From Struthidea cinerea (Eukaryota > Chordata > Aves > Passeriformes > Corcoracidae): a stretch of 64,000 nucleotides of DNA. This document shows, piece after piece, positions 14,595 to 24,300 of the stretch (its first letter is position 1; each line of letters starts with the position of its first letter). Below the pieces are notes generated by a model, which did not search any database, was not told the origin of the DNA, and saw only the letters and a program-made list of their open reading frames with translations. The stretch spans positions 719,135 through 783,134 of the forward strand of contig VZTI01004087.1 of assembly GCA_013397865.1 (NCBI GenBank), in the 5' to 3' direction. The translations under genes and the position numbers were made by a program.

Positions 14595-14690
14595 ACTAAC
14601 CATTTGGGCTGGAGTCAAACTGGTGAGCTGGAGGTGAAAAGCTCTCTGTTCTACTACGAATCCCCTGAGCTATAGAGGCCCCAGCTGGTA
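14595..14690 (-). repeat. tRNA-like A-box/B-box pair, possible ancient SINE remnant
   Basis: On the minus strand, TAGCTCAGGGGATTCG (near 14672-14657) resembles a polymerase III A box, followed by GCTTTTCACCTCC, which resembles a tRNA-Glu-type anticodon arm. About 50 bases after the A box comes AGTTTGACTCC (14621-14611), close to the B-box consensus GGTTCGANTCC. The stems do not pair well enough for a working tRNA and the D arm is over-long. The best reading is a decayed tRNA-derived SINE in the DSEL 3' UTR. A chance resemblance is possible. Confidence 0.3.
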
Positions 14691-14940
14691 CTTCTGCAAA
14701 GGTTCAAACAGCTTCTTTTGAAAGGCCGCAAAAGTAGTTACAATATATATTTTAAAGAAAAACAAATCAAAACAAAAAAAACCCTTCCACAGTTTCAAGA
14801 ACAGTTACATTTTTCTTAAAATAATCTCTTTGAAAGTAGCAGACTGTACACATTTTACAAGAATAAACAAACTTCTCTAGTATTTATCCACAAATTGGGA
14901 GTCAGAGATCATTAGTGCAAATTTCTGCTGACCAGCAGCA

Positions 14941-14946
14941 TTTATT
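14941..14946 (-). terminator. AATAAA hexamer overlapping the DSEL stop codon
   Basis: On the minus strand the last codons read ATA GAA TAA followed by ATG, so the canonical poly(A) hexamer AATAAA overlaps the Glu codon and the TAA stop. If used, it would give an mRNA with almost no 3' UTR. No obvious GU-rich downstream element was established, so use is doubtful. Confidence 0.25.
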
Positions 14947-17900
14947 CTATAAACTTTGGGTATCCTAAGTGGTCCATCAGTGAACAACAGATATCTTCAA
15001 TCTGTCTAATCTCTTCATGGGGCATGTTTTGTTTCCAGGCATGAATGCTACTTGGTGAAATTTCCCCTTCATAAGGAAGATAGAAAAGACTGGTGGAGGT
15101 GGCAAATAATATTTGGTTTAAGCTAGCAGGAGGAAGAGGAATACCAAGAAAAGCAAAAATAGTTTCAGCCGTCTTCTGAGGAAAGCTCACAATATCTTCA
15201 AACTTGACCAGCTGATAATTTGTTGGCAGCAAGTCCTTGTTTATTCTCATTGCTGCTGCTGTGTGTGCTAGCCATAAATAAGACAACACAGAAATAGCAT
15301 TTGAATTAGAATTTGAAATTTCTTTTCTTAGTGATTCAAACTCAGAGGCATAGCCTTCATTTAAACTACATTTTTCTTTACCATTCTCCCCTTTAAACAT
15401 CGCAGCCAAGTGTTGTGGAATATTTTTCAAGGAATAAAGGCTTGGCTTATTTTTGTACAACATTGAATAGATCCATGCCCGTGGGTCCCTCACTACATAT
15501 AATGCTCTCATTGATGGTCCCAAGATTTCCTGAAAGAAGGGAAGCTTTAATGTCCAGCTCCCACTGCTTAAACTAAGCACAGGTCGTGCATTAGGATAAT
15601 AGATGAGATGTCTTCTCAGTTCCCTTATATATTCAGCATCTTTTTCTTGACTCCCTCTTGCCCTGCTTCTTTGCTCTGACAGGGATTCTCTCTTTTTGGA
15701 CCTTTTCTTTTTGTCTTTGCTTAATGCAGAATGCTGAGCAATTTTACTTCTGCTAGCTTCATATAAATGAATGTTTTGTAAATGCAACTTTGTGTCTCGA
15801 ACTAGAGACTGGAGCCACCCTTGGATAAGACGAAAATTACCTTTCTGGACATCAGAAACCTTCCACTCACATGGATCTACAAAGGAATCAATTTCAAATT
15901 CAGTCTCAGGAATTTCAAGATAGGGCATGGGTATCCTGAGGTATAAAAAGTCACTGGTATTGAAAAACAGCTGTTTTAAAATTTCTGCACCAGAAGTGGG
16001 AAGTGAAGTAATGATAACATGTGGCAAAACAATGGGGTTTCCTTCTAATTGTCTGGCTTTATTGCCTCTATCACGTTCTAGCCTTGTCATGTCACTGCTC
16101 CACTTTGCACAGATGGGCTGAGTACACATGCTCCACACATCCACCAATTCAGTGAGCCACAGTGTGACAACCAGTATCAGGATCCAACGCAACATTTTAC
16201 CGAAGGATATGTAAAACCGCCACTGAAAAGCCAGTATGACCAAACTGGCACCCAAAACTAACCCTGCAATTATGTTCACTTTGAATCCAAAAGGGAAAAC
16301 TACCCTTTTATTTTTCATCTCTTTTTTCACAGATTCAGTACCGAGACCAAACTTGGTCACTTTATTTTCATGAACTACTTTAGCAAAACCACCAAATCCC
16401 AAGTAATCAAACCTTGCCTTTAAATTCTGATACTCAGTCACAACAGAGATGGTATTTTCAGTGTTGTTGACACTGAGCGAAATCTGAAATCCAGATTTTG
16501 CATTATCCATGAGTCTACAGTTAGAGACATTGACATATGGGCCATAGAAAAGGTAAACAATCCTTGTAAGTGTGTTTTTCATCGGAAAGGTAACATTTAC
16601 AAACTGAGTCCATCGCTTTTTGAATTCAGCAGCTTGTTCAGCCTCCTGTATCCTAGCAACAGGACTACTCCCATGATGATCAAACCAAAACATCTTGTAG
16701 TGGGCATCCCACACATCCATCATAGCTCCATTGTACTTGTTCTTAAACTTATAGGGTATGTATTTAAAATCAATGTCAAGATTATGAAAAAAGGCACTGA
16801 CTGAGTTAACAGGAGAGTCTTCCTCCTTCTCAATATGGTCAACTACCAACAATGTCTGAGAATTTAAGAGCAGCAAAACGCGATACACACTTTTCAGTTT
16901 CATTGCTGACGTGTAAGCAGATACCGCCTCACCACTCACAAACATCATGTCACCAGCCTGGGAGGCTGTTATAATTTCTCCAGTTGAGTCTCCAACCTCA
17001 TCACCAATCCACTTCAGCCACTGGGCACACTCACCAAGCTGTCCCTCCCAAGGCTGGTTGCACTGGCTTGTAGGAGATGGAGCAAAGACCAAGACATTGT
17101 TGAGGTGGCTCAGTTTAGGTCCATAAAGAGCCTCAGATACAAACACCTGTCCATTGGGAGCAAAAGTGAAGGAGTTCTGATCAGGATGTTCATGTCCCGG
17201 ATTGAAACTTCTCCACCCATCAATCCATCTATAGGGTTGAAAGTGAACGATATCATAGACAGCACGTCCACCGAGTTTCCCAGACTTGAAGGATACAAAG
17301 GTGTTTGTCTGACTGTTTGGCAATCCAGCCCCGTAAGTAACAACTCCCCAGTTAGGAAACACATGCATTTTAGCAGTACCATAGTCAGGAGGGGGCTGAG
17401 GAGTGATTTCAGCAGCATACCATATAAATTCAGTATGTAATGTGCTCCATCTCTGTGCAGTGGATGGCACCATTGGCCCATCCTTGGGTCTGTGTTTTCT
17501 AATTTGCTGTGCCAGCCAGTTACCAGCTCCATTCTTCATGATGAACTTGTCCAAGAAAACCAGTTGGCTCTCAGGACCATAAAACCAGTTGTAATTAGAA
17601 TCTGCAACACCCACAGTCCTCTGGAAGCCTGGCAATAGGGTGGCATAGTAAAACCAAAAGTGCATTTTCAGCCAGTTATTCTCCAAGTTGTTAATACCGA
17701 AGTGGCGCTGGGCCAGGAAAACATACTGGGTTACTGACTTGGCTGTGTAACTCCCGTAAGCTACTCCCTCATCCAGAGACCCATCTACAATATGATTGAG
17801 CAGAAACATTGTTTTCTCCATCACATCAACAACAGTGTGTTTCCAAATATTTGCCTGAGATCCTTTGTCCACTCCTGCAACTAAAGCCCCAATAAGCAAA

Positions 17901-18592
17901 GCAAGCATATTGGTTGCTTGGTGATTATGGAGAAGCTGCTTTCCCCAGGAACGAACCTTGGAGTACTCATACATTTCCTCACTTACAGACCATATCTTCT
18001 CCAGGTATTTTTGCCTTCTCTCATTTTCCAGTGAATTATACAAGAAGTCAAAAGCAGTGGCAAATCCTGTTAGGGAGTGACCAAGTGGCACTTCATCTCC
18101 AGGTGCATTCTCAACCAACCAGTTTTTGTAGCCAGCCATTCTATCCATATATTCTAGGGCAAAATCAAATGCAGCTTTATCTTCGGGGCACAGCAAACAG
18201 TAGAACGCTAGAGGTGGCAGGTTGTTACCATAAATCTCATTCCACTTGGCCGCAAAATCAACATGCTTGGGTGGAGGTAGGTAGTATAAAGGGTTGGACA
18301 GCATAACCATCACGGCACTTCTGATGGCTCTGAAGAGATGCAAATGGCTTGTACGAGCCTTCTGCCTCAGTGCCTGAACATCCTGAGCATCGAAATACAA
18401 GCTTGGATGAAGAACTGTTCTTTTCAGCTTCTGTTCAGCACTAAGACCTTCAAGTTGCTGTTTTTCATATTGATCTACATTTTCTATGAACGTCACCCAA
18501 TCAGAGTAATTGCTTACAGATTCTTCAAAAGTGAAGACATCAAACATCATTAATGCTAGAAATAATGTATGCCCCATGAACATCAGAGCCAT
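14942..18592 (-). CDS. DSEL: Dermatan sulfate epimerase-like protein (DSEL)
   Basis: DSEL converts D-glucuronic acid to L-iduronic acid in chondroitin/dermatan sulfate chains in the Golgi/ER. The frame is 1216 residues plus stop TAA with no intron, matching the single coding exon and near-1212-residue length of mammalian DSEL. Residues 1-22 form a hydrophobic signal sequence. The epimerase region (about 50-760) carries motifs matching the DSE active site: LHNHQATN (His222, His224), AYGSYT (Tyr279, Tyr282) and NPGHEHPDQ (His467, His469). Two hydrophobic segments lie at about 771-789 and 802-819. The C-terminal sulfotransferase-like domain (about 857-1216) has a 5'-phosphosulfate-type loop TSLPTSGAE (862-870) and a 3'-phosphate-type YVVRDPRAW (1032-1040, Arg1035, with Ser1043 following). 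N-glycosylation sequons occur at Asn28, 666, 688, 709 and 878. The start is supported by A at -3, G at +4 and an in-frame TAA nine bases upstream. Identification is near certain; whether the sulfotransferase domain is active is not known to me. Confidence 0.98.
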   Translation of the reverse strand: MALMFMGHTLFLALMMFDVFTFEESVSNYSDWVTFIENVDQYEKQQLEGLSAEQKLKRTVLHPSLYFDAQDVQALRQKARTSHLHLFRAIRSAVMVMLSNPLYYLPPPKHVDFAAKWNEIYGNNLPPLAFYCLLCPEDKAAFDFALEYMDRMAGYKNWLVENAPGDEVPLGHSLTGFATAFDFLYNSLENERRQKYLEKIWSVSEEMYEYSKVRSWGKQLLHNHQATNMLALLIGALVAGVDKGSQANIWKHTVVDVMEKTMFLLNHIVDGSLDEGVAYGSYTAKSVTQYVFLAQRHFGINNLENNWLKMHFWFYYATLLPGFQRTVGVADSNYNWFYGPESQLVFLDKFIMKNGAGNWLAQQIRKHRPKDGPMVPSTAQRWSTLHTEFIWYAAEITPQPPPDYGTAKMHVFPNWGVVTYGAGLPNSQTNTFVSFKSGKLGGRAVYDIVHFQPYRWIDGWRSFNPGHEHPDQNSFTFAPNGQVFVSEALYGPKLSHLNNVLVFAPSPTSQCNQPWEGQLGECAQWLKWIGDEVGDSTGEIITASQAGDMMFVSGEAVSAYTSAMKLKSVYRVLLLLNSQTLLVVDHIEKEEDSPVNSVSAFFHNLDIDFKYIPYKFKNKYNGAMMDVWDAHYKMFWFDHHGSSPVARIQEAEQAAEFKKRWTQFVNVTFPMKNTLTRIVYLFYGPYVNVSNCRLMDNAKSGFQISLSVNNTENTISVVTEYQNLKARFDYLGFGGFAKVVHENKVTKFGLGTESVKKEMKNKRVVFPFGFKVNIIAGLVLGASLVILAFQWRFYISFGKMLRWILILVVTLWLTELVDVWSMCTQPICAKWSSDMTRLERDRGNKARQLEGNPIVLPHVIITSLPTSGAEILKQLFFNTSDFLYLRIPMPYLEIPETEFEIDSFVDPCEWKVSDVQKGNFRLIQGWLQSLVRDTKLHLQNIHLYEASRSKIAQHSALSKDKKKRSKKRESLSEQRSRARGSQEKDAEYIRELRRHLIYYPNARPVLSLSSGSWTLKLPFFQEILGPSMRALYVVRDPRAWIYSMLYKNKPSLYSLKNIPQHLAAMFKGENGKEKCSLNEGYASEFESLRKEISNSNSNAISVLSYLWLAHTAAAMRINKDLLPTNYQLVKFEDIVSFPQKTAETIFAFLGIPLPPASLNQILFATSTSLFYLPYEGEISPSSIHAWKQNMPHEEIRQIEDICCSLMDHLGYPKFIE

Positions 18593-19890
18593 GATCCATT
18601 AGGCAGCTCCTCTTCCCCAGACATACATTTCTTCACAAAACACAGTGTTCAGATATCAAACTTTCATCCAGTTAGTAAAAAAAATAATATCTTAAGGCAT
18701 ATTTTTAGGAGAAAAGACTTATTGTATACTGTGCATTACAACAAAGGCTCAGATTACTTGTAATCTGAGATACAACATTGAAATGACTAGGCTCTTGAAA
18801 AGTTAAATCTCAGGTGCCTTGTCTGTTCACACTTTTCTCAAACACAACACGACAAGCACAAACACTAAAATCAGTGAAAAAGTAAAATCTCTAAGATGTG
18901 CATATAAAGCACAGGTCGACAATGCACAGTAACAGACTGAAACACTGTCTCTTGGTAACTTGAAAAGCATGATCTGAAAAGGGAATTGGAGTCATGCATC
19001 GGCTTTTTTAAAAAGCTTTCAAGCAGGCCAAATTCCACTTTTAGAGCTAACGAAAACTCCACTGATCACAAAATGATATAATTTATTCAAAACAATGTGT
19101 TATATTTGATAATATAGGGAATTTACAGCACTTGGATAATAGACTCCAAAATTGAAGTTATTGTCTTCAGTCTTTACCTTTTCTCGATTTCCTTACACAC
19201 TCTTTCCATCTTTCTCTTTTGGGATTCATAGAGGGACATGAAGGAAAACAATAATTTAAAAAAATCAACATAGATCCTCCATTAGATCCTTTTGATGAAA
19301 CTGCAATGCTTTTAACCACTATTCCTCTCTGTTTGTGAAAGATGAATCTGAATTAGGAGTCACAGAGTACTGACATATTTTCAATCTCTTTTAATCTTTT
19401 CTTCAGCCAGTGATGCCCAAATTTGGCCTCAATGATTCAAAAAATCCTGCTCCTTCCATTATGATGCAAAAGGAAAACATGTGAAAGAGGCAGAAAGCCA
19501 ATACTTTCTTGTCAGAAGAGCAGTTTCAGGTTTCCTTTCACTTCGCATGTTGGTTCTTTCTGTGGGAACAGAAACAAAAGTTCTCTGAAGCTGTGTAGAT
19601 GTGAGAACATATTTAAAGTACTTTGGTTAACAAAGTGCTGCTAAATTTATAGGAAAGATTAATTATTTCACCTTTTCTTTGATGGAAATTAAAAAATAAG
19701 AAAAGGAGTATTTCCAAAGTTCCACAAAATTCACCTTTGGCAAAAGAGCAATTCAGATTGTTCACCTTCTCCAGCGTGAACACGAGGTCTCAGGGAATAT
19801 TTTCCAGTTACACTACCAGGAGTTACTCATGGAAATAAATCTGACACACGCCACCGAAATTCAATTCAGCTCGAATTAAAGTAAAATTAT
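18593..19890. other. DSEL 5' UTR and probable first intron
   Basis: This AT-rich stretch lies between the DSEL start codon and the CpG island. If the island is the promoter, it holds the start of the coding exon's 5' UTR and an intron. On the minus strand a T tract followed by TACTAAC (branch-point-like, plus coordinates 18671-18677) precedes two AG dinucleotides at about 18661 and 18632 that could be the acceptor. A possible donor, CTG|GTATAA, lies at about 19905. These sites are guesses from short motifs. Confidence 0.35.
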
Positions 19891-20035
19891 AAGTGTGTTT
19901 ATACCAGGCGAGCGGCTCTGCCGGGGCAAGGACGGCGGGAAGCAGGAAACCCGGCAGACAGCACCGTCCCGGGGGGCCCCGCCGCGCTGGCCCCGGACCG
20001 AGCCCGGCAGAGGGCGCCCGCCGCCGCCGCGCCCC

Positions 20036-20618
20036 NNNNNNNNNNNNNNNNNNNNNNNNNNNNNNNNNNNNNNNNNNNNNNNNNNNNNNNNNNNNNNNNN
20101 NNNNNNNNNNNNNNNNNNNNNNNNNNNNNNNNNNNNNNNNNNNNNNNNNNNNNNNNNNNNNNNNNNNNNNNNNNNNNNNNNNNNNNNNNNNNNNNNNNNN
20201 NNNNNNNNNNNNNNNNNNNNNNNNNNNNNNNNNNNNNNNNNNNNNNNNNNNNNNNNNNNNNNNNNNNNNNNNNNNNNNNNNNNNNNNNNNNNNNNNNNNN
20301 NNNNNNNNNNNNNNNNNNNNNNNNNNNNNNNNNNNNNNNNNNNNNNNNNNNNNNNNNNNNNNNNNNNNNNNNNNNNNNNNNNNNNNNNNNNNNNNNNNNN
20401 NNNNNNNNNNNNNNNNNNNNNNNNNNNNNNNNNNNNNNNNNNNNNNNNNNNNNNNNNNNNNNNNNNNNNNNNNNNNNNNNNNNNNNNNNNNNNNNNNNNN
20501 NNNNNNNNNNNNNNNNNNNNNNNNNNNNNNNNNNNNNNNNNNNNNNNNNNNNNNNNNNNNNNNNNNNNNNNNNNNNNNNNNNNNNNNNNNNNNNNNNNNN
20601 NNNNNNNNNNNNNNNNNN
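20036..20618. other. Assembly gap (583 N)
   Basis: An unbroken run of N lies inside the CpG island. It is flanked by CCG-type repeats, a common cause of sequencing drop-out. Open frames that appear to cross it are artefacts. Confidence 0.99.
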
Positions 20619-20874
20619 CCGCGCCTGACAGCGGCGCAGGCGGCGGGGGGAGGCGGGAGAACGCGGTGACCCGGTGCAGCAGGTCCCAATGCGGGGAGCA
20701 GGGAGCAGAGGAGGTGCGAGGAGGCTCGTGGAAGGAGAGCTGCCGCTTTGGGTCACCCCCGTGGCCGGCTGACAGCCACCGCCCCGCCGCGGACCGGCCC
20801 CCGCAGCTCCCGGCCGGGGCAGTGTCAGGGACGGGCGCGGCGGCGGCCCGGGGACCGGCCAGCTGGACAGGGCT

Positions 20875-20909
20875 GGGCAGGGCAGGGCAGGGCAGGGCAG
20901 GGCAGGGCA
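20875..20909. repeat. Pentanucleotide tandem repeat (ggcag)n
   Basis: About seven copies of a ggcag unit (ggcagggcagggcag...) lie in the right shoulder of the CpG island. A short diverged unit precedes them (ggctg). Confidence 0.9.
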
Positions 20910-21312
20910 GTAGGAGCCGCTGCTCCTGTGGGTGACAACTTTGTGAGAGCGGAATAACTACCTAACAGTGCCCGTGTCTCAGGGACCGCGGGGATACGCA
21001 CCATCTGCTTTGTTTGTGGCCGTCACACTTCTTTATAACTACGTTCCTGCGCTGGCTCTTTGTTTTATGTGATGCATTAAAATGGTTCTTATCAGCTTTA
21101 GCTGAAGGCTTCTGAAGTAAAATATAAAGGCGTCATGAGGTGTAAAATCCTCTTCTGCTCATCTCGGTCTCATCAGTGGTGCTCTAAAGGGCCCGCAGAA
21201 AATACTAGTCTGCCCCCCTGGTGCTGTGGTCCGCCCACAAAATCCAAGAGATATAATACCGTTCTCGGGTTTGAATCACAGTTTGGGTTGCCGGTGATGA
21301 CTTTCAGAGCCT

Positions 21313-21339
21313 GATTTTGTGACCTGATGTCACAAAATC
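21313..21339. repeat. Perfect 11-bp inverted repeat (hairpin)
   Basis: gattttgtgac at 21313-21323 and gtcacaaaatc at 21329-21339 are exact reverse complements separated by a 5-base loop, ctgat. It lies 350 bases to the right of the CpG island. No downstream T run marks it as a known kind of terminator. Confidence 0.85.
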
Positions 21340-24300
21340 TTGGTATCCCAAGCTGTTCTTCAGTAGTGGAGTGCAGGAAATGAAAGGGTGTGAGATTTTG
21401 GATGTGTTACCACTTACTGTGTTTATAATCTGTATTTCAAAGGATGTGGGTTTTAATCATCTCAATAAGCATAACTTTTTCCCAGGCATGGCCTAAATTC
21501 TTTTACTTTTCATTTGCCTCCACACCTAGAAAATACAGTTGCATATTTAAGTATTGCTTAAGCTACTCAATGTGTAACTATCTTGAAATGAATATATGAA
21601 TATATAAAGGCCATACATTATGGATACTAGTTCTGTTTCTTTGTGCTACAGAGCGCACCTTAGAAGGATTAAATTATTAAATTATGCACATTTACATCAA
21701 TGATGAACTGTGCCTGGAACCATCCTAATCTCTCAGATGTGCCCTATAGATTTGGCTTAAAAGGGAAAAATACTTATTATTGCCTGGATCATATCTTCCC
21801 ATCAGAAGAAATTTGCATAGTGAACAAAGATCAACACATAATTCCCTGACCTTGAATCTTTTACAGTTGTGCCTTTTCATGCTACTAGGGAAGTTATTCC
21901 AGGAAGAGAGCAAAAGGAAATGTAAAGCAACAATAGAGGCCACATTCCCCTTTAAGTCTGAAGAAACTGAGTGGAACACACTACAAATGAAAACCTCCCA
22001 ATTCTTTCCTTCTGTTCTCATTGTACCCATTACATTTTTTCCCAAGGCTGGCCCATTCTGGAACATATTAAAGTCTCAGAGAATGATTTCTCCCATAAAT
22101 TGTCAGGCAGTTCAGAATGAGCAGAGTATGTGTAGGACTTATGTTAGGTTAAAAGCAAGAGTAAAGCTCTCCCAAGAGCCTTTCTCACTCCCTGGGACCT
22201 GTGCTGAGATCATTACATATACAGTGTTCAATTGCAGTGTGATATTTGTGGAGAAACATGAACATGAATTACTGACTGGCCCTGTATATTCACAAATGGT
22301 ACCATTTCAAAAAAGTCTTATTTGTAAGGCAGTGAAAGCATTTGTAAGGCATTTCACATTTTCTATGGCAGCTTTTTCACATTAACAAAGATGCACTTGC
22401 AAAATAGTTCAGGCTTATTTTTTGCTAAGCAAATTGCAAAGCAGGAGTGTCTTTAACCATGTATGATTTCAGACAGTTTAGGCTACTTAGTTTCTGTCAT
22501 TTTCAAGTTACTTTGCTACAAACACAACCCCTCAAAAAAAAAAAAAAAACCCACAAAAAAACCTAACCAAAAAAAACAACAAAACCCAAGCTCAGACCAA
22601 AACAAAAAAAAACAATAGTGAACTAGTGTTCATTTATTTTTTCTATTAGTAGTTTTCAATAGTCAGCAGAGACACATAGTTACTATACTACAACTCAAGA
22701 ACAAAACCAAAAACTTGGATACAACTGGTTTCAAGGATAAACAATTAAGTGAAGCAAACTTCAAAGGACCTGGATTAAGGTAATTAGAAGTAGTAACTCT
22801 GGGTTGTTACCAACTCTTTTGCATAAAATGAGTCTGAATTTTATTGGCATTCTGCCTTACCTGATTGCATAATGCTGTTTAAGGGTGGTCACTAAAATCA
22901 GGGTCACTTTCAGAACAACTTTTAATTGTGAAGCTAACTATTAAAAGTTACCATTTACATTTTTATTTGTAGAGACACTGACCGTCTGGCAACAAATTGC
23001 ATTATATTATTACATTTTCAAATATTCTTCATAACTGTGAATAGCTGAAAAGCAAGGCTTGTGGGCTATCAGCAAGAAAAAGATACTGTAACAGAGAAAT
23101 AAGTTTTGAGTCATGGGAAAGTGACCTCAGTGTCACATCAATTTCTTAGTGTAAGAAATCATGGGTCATTGTTGGTGATATGCTGTGGTGTACTGCTTCA
23201 GGGATAGCATTCTGCACTGATACCAAAATCAGCCATCTGAATGATCTTCAAAATGCAAGTAGTGTTATTTTGCTTGAGTACAGGCCAAGTGCTAACAGAT
23301 GGAATTGAAGAGTAGAATAGTCAGCTGGACTGTAACGAAATACTTGCTAGTATCAAATAGAATAACAATTCAGAAATTCCTACATGAATGAGGTGCTGCT
23401 GTCAAATATGAGACATTAATCGACATTCACAAGAAGAGCCAGGTATTTAGGAAGGATTTGGACTGAGATAATTAGGTTCCAGTGGTGGTGAACTCTTGAA
23501 ACTTCTATGTAACTCCTCAGGTAGCAAAAGTACGTAAGTTCCTAAGTTTAAAGTAGAGGTTTTGTTTCAGAGGCATCACGAGTTTGGGTGAGAGTTCTTG
23601 AGCACTCAGAAATCTTTCCATATTGGCAGGGCTTGGTGCTTATTTCATTACTCAGCCTTACTATAGATGGAAAGATAGACTTTTCTGAATCTGTATGTAC
23701 TCAAAGACCTAACTCACTGTGAATTCTTGAAACACCCCTCATGCACAGTTCCTTCTTTTGCAACAGACAAAAGAAAAAACATTGGAAAATGATGCAGTGG
23801 TGATGAGGATCTGCTTCAAAACATTAGTCTGTTGTCAGAAGCACCCACCTTTCACAGAGAAAACATGGGTGAAATGGACTTTTCCCTTTTAAAGGATGCT
23901 AGCCACAATCTTGCAACTCTCAAATGACCTTATCTCTTGTCTGTTTCAGCAAACAGCATCTTTTTATTTCAAGCTAGGGGCACCCTGTGAAATCATGTTA
24001 CCTTTCATTAATGTGATCACACATAGAAACTGGCACACATAAATGAATTCTATTAGAGGGAAGGAGTTAGGCTCTTTGCCACCCAAGAATAGCTCACATG
24101 TTTTACAATGAACAGGTATTGGAACAAAGTGTATACCACATTCTCAGAGAAAGGAACATTCCTCCAAATTGTGTCTCCTTCTCTATGGCACTTCTTTTTG
24201 CAATATCCAGGTCCATTTCCTCTTTGTATAACCCCACCTGACAGGAGCACACACAAACTCCACATTGTTAGCTAGTCAACTAGCTTTAGAGGGAGAAATC

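Larger units (their letters stand above)
19900..20955 (-). promoter_or_regulatory. CpG island, probable DSEL promoter and first exon (gapped)
   Basis: Base composition switches sharply from AT-rich to very GC- and CpG-rich on both sides of an assembly gap: runs such as ccgccgccgccgcgcccc end at 20035 and the right side continues to about 20950. Its position 1.3 kb upstream of the DSEL start codon, with no other gene near, makes it the likely DSEL promoter. CpG-island promoters are often bidirectional, so a divergent transcript to the right is possible. The transcription start cannot be placed because the core is missing. Confidence 0.7.

Noticed and set aside
14595..14690. Functional tRNA gene (Glu-like)
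   Set aside because: The A and B boxes are suggestive, but acceptor and T stems do not pair and the D arm is too long.
15927..18553. Several plus-strand and off-frame open frames inside DSEL
   Set aside because: They are shadows of the conserved DSEL coding frame and match nothing on their own.
19823..20935. Long open frames on both strands across the CpG island
   Set aside because: They are open only because 583 N are read as unknown residues; the flanking residues are Gly/Ala/Arg/Pro-rich translations of GC-rich DNA.
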